Shown here: in pieces, positions 33,901 through 42,652 of the stretch | Position numbering within the stretch: position 1 is the stretch's first letter | Layout of the letters: each line of letters begins with the position of its first letter | DNA from: Pontiella sulfatireligans | Lineage (GTDB): Bacteria > Verrucomicrobiota > Kiritimatiellia > Kiritimatiellales > Pontiellaceae | DNA length: 64,000 bases | Direction of reading: 5' to 3' | Assembly (NCBI RefSeq): GCF_900890705.1 | Contig: NZ_CAAHFH010000001.1 | Coordinates: forward strand, 3,658,001-3,722,000 | Made by a program: the position numbers and the translations under genes | Notes under the pieces: generated by a model | Database searches by the model: none | Told to the model about the DNA's origin: nothing | What the model saw: the letters and a program-made list of their open reading frames with translations, nothing else

Positions 33901-35931
33901 CTATCGAGTAAAAATTCGGGCGAAAATCGCCTTGATCGGCAGCGTCCAGACCAGCAGGGCCACCAGCATCAGGGCCACGTAGATCAAATATTGGTGCGTC
34001 AAGCCGCGCTGCAGCGGCAGCGCCTTGCTAAAGAGTTTTCTAAAAAATTGCGTCATCGGCAGCAGATTCCGATCCAGCACCGGTTCGTCCAAATGGGTCT
34101 CGAAGCGGGATGGGCGCGCAAAAACAGACTCGATTTCCGGCGCGTGGATTTTAGAGCGGAGCACAAAATGAAACAGGCCGGTCAGGAGCTGGGCAAAGGA
34201 CGACGCCGTGTATTGCATCCGTTCGGTGGGCTGCGCATAGCCGCAGGCCCAGGTGGGCATGCGCGGGGCGTCGATCTTTTTTATCTTGCGCGACAACCCG
34301 AAATACAAGGCCAGGCAAGCCCCGCATAAAACCAGGCCGGCCAACGCAATGGCTGGGAGCGGGGCGAGCAAGTTCAGCGGGCACGACGCCTGCAGCAATC
34401 CCTCGGTATCCCAGGCCAGAATGGCCCGGCTCAGCATCGGGGTCACGAGGAAGGGCAGTAGCCCGATCGCAACACAGCATCCCGCCAGCACGCCCATCGG
34501 CAGTTTCATCACCAACGGCACTTCGTGTGCATGGGTGGTTTTCGGGTGGCGGGCAACGCCAAGGAAAACCGCGCCGAAGGCCTTCACAAAACAGGCCAGC
34601 GCCAAGGCGCCGATAATCGCCAGAACCGGTGCCGCCAACGCCGCAGCTGACCACGACAGCGCGGTGCCGTCCGACACGGCGTGGAAGAGCCCGAGGTAGA
34701 TGAACCACTCGCTCACAAACCCGTTGAGCGGGGGCAACCCGCAAATGGCGATGGCACCAACGAGGAAAAACGCCGCCGTCCACGGCATTGCTTTCGCCAG
34801 TCCGCCCATCCGGTCGATCTCGCGGGTTCCGCAGGCATGAATAACCGATCCGGCTCCGAGGAACAGCAACGATTTAAATAGCGCATGGTTCCAAACGTGA
34901 AGCAGGCAGCCCGCCATTCCAAGCATCACCAGCAGGGGCTGGTGCCACGACCGTCCGATCAGCGCCAAACCGAATCCCATCATGATGATGCCGATGTTTT
35001 CCACGCTGTGGTAGGCCAGCAACCGCTTCAAATCGTGCTGCCCGAGAGCGAAGACCACGCCGAGCACGCCGCTGCAAGAGCCGAGCGTCAGCACCAGCAC
35101 CCCCCAGCCGATCGGCGGATCCGGCAGAAAACCGACAAAGCGAATGATTCCGTACAGGCCAATCTTAAGCATCACGCCGGACAGCAGCGCGGAAACGTGG
35201 CTCGGCGCGTTGGCATGTGCGGCGGGCAGCCAGAAATGCACCGGCATCACGCCAGCCTTGACGCCGAAGCCCAGCAGCGTCAAAAGAAACATTGCGGAGA
35301 GCAATCTGATTCCCGCTTCGGAGGAGGCGATGGCCCTCAGCTCAAACGAACCCGTGACTGAGTGGAACAAGGCAAACAGAGCAAAGAGCGCCAAGGTTCC
35401 AAGGTGCGTTGCCACAAAATAGACCCAGCCGGCCGCACGCACCTCCGGCAGGTTGTTTTCGGTGGTGATCAGGAAAAAGGCGGAAACGGCCATGATTTCC
35501 CAACCCATCAGAAACAGCACTGCGTGGCGCGCCACCAGCAGCAGGCTCATCCCTGCCACGGTCAGGCCCCAGAACAGGCGCAGGCCCCGCCCGTTTTCCG
35601 GATGCTCCGCCTGCGGCCAATAGCCGAGACCGTAGAGCGAACCCAGCGTGCCGATGACCAGCACGGGAACGAGAAAAAAGGCGCTCAACGCATCGGCCAC
35701 CACCGGCATGGCAACCCCCAGCGCCTGCCAGGGCAGCACGGCGGCATCCGTTCCATGAAGAAAAACAAGTGCAACACCGCCCAACCCGGCCATCGCCGCG
35801 GCGCACATCAGCGTGGCCGCAATGCGTTGTCCCGCCGCAGAACGGCGAGGCAACAGCAACGCGGGCAGCCCGCTCAACGCACTGAGGGCGGCGGATCCAA
35901 GAACCAATAGAATGGGAAGATGGTTTTGCAT
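33901..35931 (-). CDS. HyfB/NuoL-like antiporter subunit, first copy
   Basis: The 676-residue protein is a full HyfB-type subunit: [93 protein letters not shown] and an [14 protein letters not shown] end. The key membrane Lys and Glu residues are present. Its tandem neighbour at 31887 is a clear paralogue. The ATG follows the HTH-EIIA gene stop by 6 bases. Confidence 0.93.
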   Translation of the reverse strand: MQNHLPILLVLGSAALSALSGLPALLLPRRSAAGQRIAATLMCAAAMAGLGGVALVFLHGTDAAVLPWQALGVAMPVVADALSAFFLVPVLVIGTLGSLYGLGYWPQAEHPENGRGLRLFWGLTVAGMSLLLVARHAVLFLMGWEIMAVSAFFLITTENNLPEVRAAGWVYFVATHLGTLALFALFALFHSVTGSFELRAIASSEAGIRLLSAMFLLTLLGFGVKAGVMPVHFWLPAAHANAPSHVSALLSGVMLKIGLYGIIRFVGFLPDPPIGWGVLVLTLGSCSGVLGVVFALGQHDLKRLLAYHSVENIGIIMMGFGLALIGRSWHQPLLVMLGMAGCLLHVWNHALFKSLLFLGAGSVIHACGTREIDRMGGLAKAMPWTAAFFLVGAIAICGLPPLNGFVSEWFIYLGLFHAVSDGTALSWSAAALAAPVLAIIGALALACFVKAFGAVFLGVARHPKTTHAHEVPLVMKLPMGVLAGCCVAIGLLPFLVTPMLSRAILAWDTEGLLQASCPLNLLAPLPAIALAGLVLCGACLALYFGLSRKIKKIDAPRMPTWACGYAQPTERMQYTASSFAQLLTGLFHFVLRSKIHAPEIESVFARPSRFETHLDEPVLDRNLLPMTQFFRKLFSKALPLQRGLTHQYLIYVALMLVALLVWTLPIKAIFARIFTR

Positions 35932-35937
35932 CGGCTG

Positions 35938-36621
35938 CTAGCTGGAGGATTGGATCCCGGCTCCGATTTCAGCCTCGGCGAGCGCGAGCGCCTCTATGAG
36001 TTTATCCTGCGGAAGCCGGGCCTTGAGCGCAGCCTTGAATTCGGGATTGCGCAATACAAAGCCAAGCCGCGCCAACAGATGCAGATGCATATGCACCGTC
36101 GGGCTGACCATCGAAAACAGGATGTCAACCGGCTGCCCATCAATGGAACCGAACTCGATGGGCGTTTCCAAAAAGCAGAGGGTAATCGTCGGGCGGGTAA
36201 CGTGCAGAACGACGGGGTTGCGCACGTGCGGGATGGCGATGCCGTCGCCCAAGCCGGTGGAGCCGAGGTTTTCGCGGGCCAGAAGCACTTCGTAGAAGAA
36301 GTCTCGGTCGACCTCCGCCGGCAGCTGCATCGCGTCCACCACGTTGCGCAGCACCGTGGGTTTGTTTTCGCCTTTCACGCCATAGACGATCCCGCCCGTC
36401 CCCAATGCTTCTACCAGCCCCGGGAAGTGCGCCATGTCACTCGCGTCATGCGCGATATGCGCAATCTGGCGGCTGGTGGCCCATTCAAGGATTTCTGCTT
36501 TATTGAAACGACAGTGCTCGTTGATGTGGTAGACGGGAATATCCCCCTGCTTGATCCATCCATAGATCGTTTTGTTGTCTACGCTTAATAGTTTTGCGAC
36601 ATCCTTGACCGACAGTTGCAT
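35938..36621 (-). CDS. DNA-binding (excisionase-type HTH) EIIA fusion regulator
   Basis: The 227-residue protein starts with a winged HTH of the excisionase/MerR type (LSVKDVAKLLSVDNKTIYGWIKQGDIP ... FNKAEILEWA, residues 1-50). It ends with an EIIA (PtsN-like) domain (about 75-225) with DGIAIPHVRNP, His132 being the phospho-acceptor. It should read out phosphorylation state and bind DNA, perhaps the operon's own promoter. It directly precedes the Ehr membrane genes. AGGAGAG stands 4 bases before the ATG. It is a paralogue of the protein at 41925. Confidence 0.88.
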   Translation of the reverse strand: MQLSVKDVAKLLSVDNKTIYGWIKQGDIPVYHINEHCRFNKAEILEWATSRQIAHIAHDASDMAHFPGLVEALGTGGIVYGVKGENKPTVLRNVVDAMQLPAEVDRDFFYEVLLARENLGSTGLGDGIAIPHVRNPVVLHVTRPTITLCFLETPIEFGSIDGQPVDILFSMVSPTVHMHLHLLARLGFVLRNPEFKAALKARLPQDKLIEALALAEAEIGAGIQSSS

Positions 36622-36645
36622 GACTCTCCTAATGGCTATGCTATT

Positions 36646-37059
36646 TTAAGATTCTATTTGTTCCGATCCGGGGAAAACCTCTTCTACAACACCGGAAAAC
36701 TGGTTTACGAACAGCACTTCAATCTGAGCTTCCGGGAAGTGCCGGTGCAGATGGAAGGCGGCGGTTTTAAGTTTAAAATGCACTTCGCCGTCAGTGAGCG
36801 TATCGGGGCGACACCCTCCGGCCAAGGCGAGACGTTTGAGCGAAGTGCCTTCCAAAAAGTCCGCGATGTGGTTGAAAAGAACCTCCATCGCCGAGTCGTC
36901 TACATGGTGGAACAACAGATGAAGCGGATCTTCGGCGGTCAGCAGGTCTATGCGTTCCGCCCCCCACTGTTCCTCTAGGAATTTCCGGGCGGGATATTGG
37001 ATGCCGCTGTCGTAGCGGCTGATCAGCACGCCGCCACTGATGGATTGGTTTTTTTTCAT
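36646..37059 (-). CDS. Operon protein of unknown function (137 residues)
   Basis: Starting at the ATG at 37059 the protein reads MKKNQSISGGVLISRYDSGI and continues with alternating beta/alpha elements: ERIDLLTAEDPLHLLFHH, HIADFLEGTSLKRLALAGGC, HRHFPEAQIEVLFVNQFSGVVEEVF. The pattern of a short alpha/beta protein with a Cys/His supply (GGC, HH) faintly recalls carbonic-anhydrase-like proteins, but that is not safe. The frame upstream of 37059 is the antisense of the NhaD-like gene, so this ATG is the start. Its fixed place among antiporter genes suggests a soluble partner. Confidence 0.6.
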   Translation of the reverse strand: MKKNQSISGGVLISRYDSGIQYPARKFLEEQWGAERIDLLTAEDPLHLLFHHVDDSAMEVLFNHIADFLEGTSLKRLALAGGCRPDTLTDGEVHFKLKTAAFHLHRHFPEAQIEVLFVNQFSGVVEEVFPGSEQIES

Positions 37060-37076
37060 CAATGTACTCCTTGGGG

Positions 37077-38381
37077 TTAAAAAACGAAATAGCGCAAATA
37101 AATGTAGAGGTGGGCAATCAGCAGCGAGGCGATCATGAACGGGAAGCCGTACTTCGTGAACGACCAGAAAGTGATCTTGCAGTTGTTGCGGTTCGCCACC
37201 TGGGCAATCACGACGTTGGCCGAAGCGCCAACCAGCGTGCCGTTGCCGCCGAGGCAGGCCCCCAGCGCCAGCGCCCAGAGCAGCGGCTCGGCAATCTGCG
37301 TGTGGACCAGCGCGGGATCGTCGATGCCCATCTGCAGCGCAAAGATCGGGATGATGCCTTTCACGAGCGGGATCATGGCCATCACCAGCGGAATATTGTC
37401 GACGATCGCCGAGGCAATGGCGCTGAACCAGAGAATGGTCAACGCGGTGGCCATCAAGTTGCCGTTGCAGATGTGCAGGATATATTGGCCCATGGCTGCA
37501 AACACGTGATGGTGTTCGAGCGCTGAAATCATCATGAAGAGACCGGAGAAAAACAGGATCGTGTTCCACTCCACATGCATCAGCGAATGGTGGATGTCTT
37601 TTTTGCAGACGAGCACCATGACCATCGCACCGGACAGCGCAATGATGCCCGGCTCGATCTCCAGCGCGCGTCCGGCAAAGAACCCGGCCAGGATGAATCC
37701 AAACACGACCAGCGCCTTTTTCAGTACGAGAGGCTGAAGGATCGCCTTGTCGGGACGCGACTGTTCGATCCGCTTGCGGGTCTGTGCCGTGGTCTTGATC
37801 GACTTGCGGAACATGAAGGCCATAACGGCGACCAGCACCACCAGCATCACCACCACCGGCGGGCCAAGGTTGAGCAGGAAGTCGTTGAAAGACAAATGCG
37901 TTTGCGAGCCGATCAGGATGTTGGGCGGATCCCCCACCAGCGTGGCGGTGCCGCCAATATTGGAGAAGACCGCTTCCATGATCAGAATCGGAACCGCTGG
38001 AATTTCCAGCAGCTGGCAGAGCAGGATCGTAATCGGCGCCATCAGAATCACGGTCGTCACGTTGTCGAGGAACGCTGAAAGCACGGCGGTAAGAATCATG
38101 AACAGCACCGCCAGCGCCAGACCGTTGCCTTTGGCCAGCTTGGCCAGCTTAATGGCCAGCCATTCAAAGACGCCGGTATCGGTGAGCGTGTTCACCACGA
38201 CCATCATGCCGATCAGCAGGAACAGCACGTTCATATCGATGGCGTGCAGCGCTTCTTCGTAGCCGATGAAGTGGAAGCCGATCATCAACCCCGCACCGAT
38301 GAGCGAGGCAATCGTTTTGTCGATCAGTTCGGTGGCAATAAAAAAGTAGACCACCAAAAATACAATAATAGGAAGTAGCAT
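37077..38381 (-). CDS. NhaD/ArsB-type ion transporter
   Basis: The 434-residue protein has about 11-12 membrane spans and the ArsB/NhaD signatures: LTAVLSAFLDNVTTVILMAPITILLC (conserved DN), GGTATLVGDPPNILIGS and LGGNGTLVGASANVVIAQVA. Members are Na+/H+ antiporters (NhaD) or oxyanion permeases (ArsB). No arsenic gene is nearby, and the surrounding ion-pumping genes favour an Na+/H+ antiporter. It follows the EIIA-CBS gene by 20 bases, in the same transcript. Confidence 0.88.
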   Translation of the reverse strand: MLLPIIVFLVVYFFIATELIDKTIASLIGAGLMIGFHFIGYEEALHAIDMNVLFLLIGMMVVVNTLTDTGVFEWLAIKLAKLAKGNGLALAVLFMILTAVLSAFLDNVTTVILMAPITILLCQLLEIPAVPILIMEAVFSNIGGTATLVGDPPNILIGSQTHLSFNDFLLNLGPPVVVMLVVLVAVMAFMFRKSIKTTAQTRKRIEQSRPDKAILQPLVLKKALVVFGFILAGFFAGRALEIEPGIIALSGAMVMVLVCKKDIHHSLMHVEWNTILFFSGLFMMISALEHHHVFAAMGQYILHICNGNLMATALTILWFSAIASAIVDNIPLVMAMIPLVKGIIPIFALQMGIDDPALVHTQIAEPLLWALALGACLGGNGTLVGASANVVIAQVANRNNCKITFWSFTKYGFPFMIASLLIAHLYIYLRYFVF

Positions 38382-38401
38382 GGGTAAAAAACTCCAGAGA
38401 A

Positions 38402-39319
38402 TCAGTGGTTGATCACGTTGTCGAGAACAAGGCCCTTGTCGATCGCGCCGATCCAGCGTCCATCCTGATCGGTTACGTAGAGCTTGAGATAGTTCTGAAT
38501 GGCGAGGTCGAACACGATTTCCATGATGGTGTAGTCCATCGGCACGATGCGGGCACTGGGTTCCATCATGTCGCCGGCCTTAATGTCGCTCTCGTCATCG
38601 AAATATTTTTCGAACGGATCAAACTCGGCAATGAACGAAACGCTTTTAAGGTTCGAGAAAAATTCCGGGAGCCCATAACGAAAGAGCCGCTCTACGGTGA
38701 TTTCGCCCAGCACTTCGCGGCGGTCGTTCAGCACCGGAACAGCTTGAAGATTGTTCACGCTCATGAGGTGCGAGCAGGTGGCCACAGAATCCGTATCGAG
38801 CACGCTGAAACGCGGCGGCCGCATAATGTCGCGGGCGAGAATCGGCTTGTCGATCCGGGGATTATGCGCCTTGAAAATATTGCGTAGCCCGGCCGGATCC
38901 GATGCGTTGAGCACCTGTTCCTTCACGCCCTGCTCCATGAGCAGCCGCGAGAACTGCGCCATAATTTTCAGCGAAACGGATGGATCGGAAGTCGGCACGA
39001 GAATCAGGCAGATGATCTGTACGGGAAACTCCTCGAACATGACCGGCTCCTCAAACGTAGCGACGGCAAATAAAGCCTGCTTCAGCTGCGGCAGCCGGGC
39101 GTGGGGAAAAGCGATGCCTTCCCCCATGGCGGTGGTGCGCTGGGCCTCGCGGGCGATCAGCGCCTGCATAATTCCCTCGTGCGAAAGCTCACAGTTCACG
39201 GTGTAGAATCCGTTGGAACAGAGCTGTTCAAGTATGGTTCCGAGAACGGCATCGCGCGGACCTGACCCAAGCCGGGGCTGCCACGACGCCTCTCGGCGGG
39301 TATAGTTCATGATTTTCAT
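38402..39319 (-). CDS. EIIA-CBS fusion regulator
   Basis: From the ATG at 39319 the 305-residue protein has an EIIA (PtsN-like) domain (about 20-165) with GEGIAFPHARLP, His73 as phospho-acceptor. Two CBS repeats follow (about 175-300): DIMRPPRFSVLDTDSVATCSHLMSVNNLQAVPVLN and DMMEPSARIVPMDYTIMEIVFDLAIQNYLKLYVTD. CBS pairs bind adenine nucleotides. The protein could couple energy charge and EIIA phosphorylation to the adjacent transporter. An upstream frame extension is ignored because it lacks a plausible start and family match. Confidence 0.88.
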   Translation of the reverse strand: MKIMNYTRREASWQPRLGSGPRDAVLGTILEQLCSNGFYTVNCELSHEGIMQALIAREAQRTTAMGEGIAFPHARLPQLKQALFAVATFEEPVMFEEFPVQIICLILVPTSDPSVSLKIMAQFSRLLMEQGVKEQVLNASDPAGLRNIFKAHNPRIDKPILARDIMRPPRFSVLDTDSVATCSHLMSVNNLQAVPVLNDRREVLGEITVERLFRYGLPEFFSNLKSVSFIAEFDPFEKYFDDESDIKAGDMMEPSARIVPMDYTIMEIVFDLAIQNYLKLYVTDQDGRWIGAIDKGLVLDNVINH

Positions 39320-39332
39320 GTTGCCGTCTCCG

Positions 39333-39800
39333 CTAAAGCGCCGCTTCGGCTTTGGCCTGCAAATAGTGCGCAAGAATATTCTTGGCCTCGAGCGTGCCCA
39401 CCAAACGGCTCCGGGCATCGACGACTGCGATTTCGCGAATGCTGTTTTGCTGCATCAGCTCGAGCACCTGCTTAAGCGTAGAGCTGGCTTTGACGGAAAC
39501 AGGAGCCTCGGCAAGGTCGCCGCCCTTGTAGAAATTCATCACATAGGAGATGGCCGGCAGCATTTCCTCTTCGTCGGACTTCTGGCGGGAAAGCTCCAGA
39601 ATTTTCATAGCGATCTGCTTGGCCTGAACAATCCCAACCAGTTGGCTGTCGCCGTTTTCCAGATAGACCTTATAGCGGTCGGATGAGCAGAGCATGTCTG
39701 CGAGCTTTTCAAGCGAGATGCCGTTGTTGGCGCGCAGGCAGGACGAATTGATGAGATACGAAATATCCTTAACGGTGGTTTTTTCCAAATTGGCTTTCAT
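39333..39800 (-). CDS. CBS-domain pair protein
   Basis: The 155-residue protein consists of two CBS repeats: DISYLINSSCLRANNGISLEKLADMLCSSD ... LVGIVQAKQIAMKIL and APVSVKASSTLKQVLELMQQNSIREIAVVDARSRLVGTLEAKNIL. Stand-alone CBS pairs sense AMP/ATP or SAM and regulate partners, here probably the transporters on either side. It lies 13 bases before the EIIA-CBS gene. Confidence 0.87.
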   Translation of the reverse strand: MKANLEKTTVKDISYLINSSCLRANNGISLEKLADMLCSSDRYKVYLENGDSQLVGIVQAKQIAMKILELSRQKSDEEEMLPAISYVMNFYKGGDLAEAPVSVKASSTLKQVLELMQQNSIREIAVVDARSRLVGTLEAKNILAHYLQAKAEAAL

Positions 39801-39919
39801 TTTTTAACCCTTGAATTTGATCGATTGAACAATGAAACGCCCGAAACGGGCAGAGAAACACGGAACCGCAAGCGTGACTACCGCGGTTCAGTTGGGAAGG
39901 GTGGCTCATTGCTGCGGGA

Positions 39920-40228
39920 TCAAATCCGCAGGGGCATCACCCAGCCGGACGCCAAAGGAGCGGCAAAGGGAGTAAAAGAAAAGAACCGGCATCGGCTGTA
40001 AACGACGGGACAGACGACCTCGCTGCGAAAGCTCTGGAGCAGGCCGAAGGAAAAGGTATCTTCCTCCACCCACTCTTCGACTTCGAGGGAGCTTTTCTGC
40101 GCGTTAAACGAGCGCTCTTCGATGCCCGCCTGAAAGTGATCGCCGGACGAATATTTGGCAAAAACGACCAGCAGACCCAACAGGAGCGGGATCAGAAGCG
40201 CGAGCCAAAATGTCCGGTTTTTCAACAT
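39920..40228 (-). CDS. Small membrane-anchored protein of unknown function
   Basis: The 102-residue protein has one N-terminal membrane anchor (LKNRTFWLALLIPLLLGLLVVFAKY). A short polar part follows (SLEVEEWVEEDTFSFGLL), then a Cys-containing hydrophobic end (FFSFTPFAAPLASGWVMPL) that may be a second membrane segment. No family recognised. It lies between the antiporter and the CBS protein in the same operon and may be a transporter partner. The 119-base gap downstream is the largest in this stretch. Confidence 0.5.
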   Translation of the reverse strand: MLKNRTFWLALLIPLLLGLLVVFAKYSSGDHFQAGIEERSFNAQKSSLEVEEWVEEDTFSFGLLQSFRSEVVCPVVYSRCRFFSFTPFAAPLASGWVMPLRI

Positions 40229-40239
40229 GGTTGCAATCC

Positions 40240-41922
40240 TTAGGCCGCGGCGGTCTTCCGCCGGACGAGTTCCGCGCCAACGCTGCGGCGGGCGGCGCGC
40301 TGGTCGAGCACGCCGATGAGTTTTTCGTTTTCATCGCTTTCCACAACGGGCAGCGCTTCGACCTGGTTGTTGATCATTTCCTGCAGCGCTTCGGCGAGGT
40401 TCATTTTCGAAGAAAGGCGGTGGCGCACCGGCTGCATCACGTCGCCGACCACGAGCCACTGCCACGTATCGCGGTCGATCAGCAGCTCCTTGAGCATTTC
40501 AAAGGTCAGCACGCCGATGATTTTCCCGTCATTGGAAACCACGGGATAGACGAAGGTGTCCTGTTCGGCAAAGTGCTGCACCACGGTATTGAGCGGCGTG
40601 CCTTCGTGCAGCGGGACGATGCCCGTATCCACCACGGCGGCCACATCGAGTTCGGCCATCACATCTTCTTCCGTCACGTTGCGGCCAATTTCCCCAGCCT
40701 TCTTGATGGCCAGCTTGGCAAACGCGGGGCCGATCAGTTGGACACAGAGCGTGGTGGCGGTGACGGTGAAGATGATGAGATCGCTCAACCGCATGCCTTC
40801 CATGATTTCAATATGGTGCAGATTGTGGCTGGCCACGATGGAAAGGCCGACCGCGACGCCGCCCTGGGCGAAGATGGCCATGCCGAGATAGTCGCGCACG
40901 GGTTTTTCGGCCTTGGAAATGCTGCCGCCCCAATAGGCCCCGGCCCATTTTCCGAGGCTGCGCATCAGAACATAGGATGCAACCAACCCCCACACCCACA
41001 ACGGCATGCTGCCGATCGAAAGACGGGCGCCAACAAGAACGAAGAAGATGATGTAGATCGGGGTGGCAAAAGAGCGGACGGTTTCGAACAGCTTCTTGGA
41101 ACGGTTCGGCGCGCGGTTGATCAGCACGATGCCGACAGCCATGGTGGCGAGGATCAGGTCCATTTTGAACGCTATTGCGAGACCGATGCAGACCAGCAGC
41201 ATGCCGATCGACATCCCGAGGCGCTTCTCGTTCTGCGGCAGGTATTTCATCATATAGTCGAGCACAAAGCCGCAGATCACGCCGAGCAGGATGGCGCCGC
41301 CCAGCTCTACGAAAGTGTGCAGAAGCGTCAGGAGGATGGAATGGTCGCCCCCCCCCTGCCCCTGAACCAGAATGGTCGCAACGCTGGTGCCGAGGCCGTA
41401 GAGCGTCATGGCAAGCGCGTCGTCGAGCGCCACGATGGCGACGATGGCGGTGGTGAGCACCCCGGCGGAGCGGTATTCCCACAGCACGTCGATGGTCGAG
41501 GCCGGGTCGGTTGCCGAAGCGATGGCGCCGAAAACAATGCCCGCCGCGGCGGAGATGATCCAGTCGTTGCAGACCGCGTAGAGAATGAGCGTCGAGGTGA
41601 TGCCAACCAGCATGAATGCGGCGATCCCCTCACCGATCAGAATGGCGGTAAACTGTTTGCCGTACTTCTTGAAAATGCTCCCGCTCAGCTCGCCGCCAAC
41701 CAAAAAGCCGATCAGGCCCAAAGCAAAATTATTGAAGGACTGGAGCGCCTCAATATCGGCCGGATGCAGCAGCCCGAAGCCGGTGTCGCCGATGAGGACG
41801 CCAATGACAATATAGCCAACGACCTGCGGCACATGGAACTTTTGGAAAATCCATGCACCGGCAATGCCGCCGGCAATGCAGATTCCGAGAACGGCGAGAA
41901 CGCCTAAGTGAATTTCTGGCAT
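40240..41922 (-). CDS. CPA-type cation/proton antiporter with C-terminal CBS pair
   Basis: The 560-residue protein has about 12 membrane spans with the CPA pattern: AWIFQKFHVPQVVGYIVIGVLIG, FGAIASATDPASTIDVL (conserved D) and ALDDALAMTLYG. Two CBS repeats (about 430-545) follow: TGIVPLHEGTPLNTVVQHFAEQDTFVYPVVSNDGKIIGVL and DVMQPVRHRLSSKMNLAEALQEM. CBS domains on an antiporter suggest nucleotide control. Na+/H+ or K+/H+ exchange cannot be told apart. It follows the HTH-EIIA gene by 2 bases. Confidence 0.9.
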   Translation of the reverse strand: MPEIHLGVLAVLGICIAGGIAGAWIFQKFHVPQVVGYIVIGVLIGDTGFGLLHPADIEALQSFNNFALGLIGFLVGGELSGSIFKKYGKQFTAILIGEGIAAFMLVGITSTLILYAVCNDWIISAAAGIVFGAIASATDPASTIDVLWEYRSAGVLTTAIVAIVALDDALAMTLYGLGTSVATILVQGQGGGDHSILLTLLHTFVELGGAILLGVICGFVLDYMMKYLPQNEKRLGMSIGMLLVCIGLAIAFKMDLILATMAVGIVLINRAPNRSKKLFETVRSFATPIYIIFFVLVGARLSIGSMPLWVWGLVASYVLMRSLGKWAGAYWGGSISKAEKPVRDYLGMAIFAQGGVAVGLSIVASHNLHHIEIMEGMRLSDLIIFTVTATTLCVQLIGPAFAKLAIKKAGEIGRNVTEEDVMAELDVAAVVDTGIVPLHEGTPLNTVVQHFAEQDTFVYPVVSNDGKIIGVLTFEMLKELLIDRDTWQWLVVGDVMQPVRHRLSSKMNLAEALQEMINNQVEALPVVESDENEKLIGVLDQRAARRSVGAELVRRKTAAA

Positions 41923-41924
41923 AG

Positions 41925-42581
41925 CTATTGCTCCGAGTCGATGAGCAGCTTGCAGATGGCCGCCGGGTCGTTGGATGCGATGATTTCGCGACGGACGTCT
42001 GGATCTTTCAGGCGCGAACTAATGGCCGAAAGCGTACGGATATATTTCGTGTGTTGGTCGGTTCGCGCCGCGAGCATGCAGATAATCTGCACCGGCGCTT
42101 CGTCGAGAGAGGTGTAGTCGGTTACCGGATTCTTGCTGACGGCCACGGCCATCACAAGGTCGGTCACGGAATCGATGCGCACATGCGGCACGCCGATGCC
42201 GAAGCCGATGCCGGTGCTCATGAGCTCTTCGCGCTCAAGGATGCCCTTCAGCAGCGCATCGCGGTTTTTCACAAAAGGGGTTTCGGCCAGCAGATCAACC
42301 AGCTGCGTTAAAACTTCTTTTTTGGAGGGGTGGTCCAGCAGAACCACCCGCTCACGTGTAAGGACAAAGCTGGCAGTTGCGGCCTTTTTAGAACCGCTCT
42401 TCACGGCGGCTTCTTTGGAGAGACGGTCGTTTACCCACTTTTCAATGTCGGCGCGCTTGAAGCGCCAAGTGGTTCCGAGCTTGCCGCCGGGCAATTCGCT
42501 CTTTTGCGCCCAATCGTACACTGTACGCTCTGAAACGCGAATATAAGCAGCAACTTCCTCTATCGTCATAATTTCGTGCAT
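41925..42581 (-). CDS. DNA-binding (excisionase-type HTH) EIIA fusion regulator, first gene of the operon
   Basis: From the ATG at 42581 the 218-residue protein has an excisionase-type HTH (MTIEEVAAYIRVSERTVYDWAQKSELPGGKLGTTWRFKRADIEKWV, about 5-50). An EIIA domain (about 75-215) follows with FGIGVPHVRID, His133 as phospho-acceptor. It heads the 18-gene cluster and may control its own operon. It is a paralogue of the gene at 35938 (same fusion order). The ATG is chosen because the HTH begins there; the extra upstream frame lacks a match. Confidence 0.88.
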   Translation of the reverse strand: MHEIMTIEEVAAYIRVSERTVYDWAQKSELPGGKLGTTWRFKRADIEKWVNDRLSKEAAVKSGSKKAATASFVLTRERVVLLDHPSKKEVLTQLVDLLAETPFVKNRDALLKGILEREELMSTGIGFGIGVPHVRIDSVTDLVMAVAVSKNPVTDYTSLDEAPVQIICMLAARTDQHTKYIRTLSAISSRLKDPDVRREIIASNDPAAICKLLIDSEQ

Positions 42582-42652
42582 AAACGTCACCTTACGGTTG
42601 GATTTGCGAAAAACTACGCCAAACCGCAGGGGATGCAATAATTAATGCCGAT

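Noticed and set aside
40210..41907. Long plus-strand open frame (565 codons) over the antiporter gene.
   Set aside because: It is antisense to the CPA antiporter and made of His/Asp/Gly-rich sequence typical of a GC-rich shadow frame, with no protein family resemblance.
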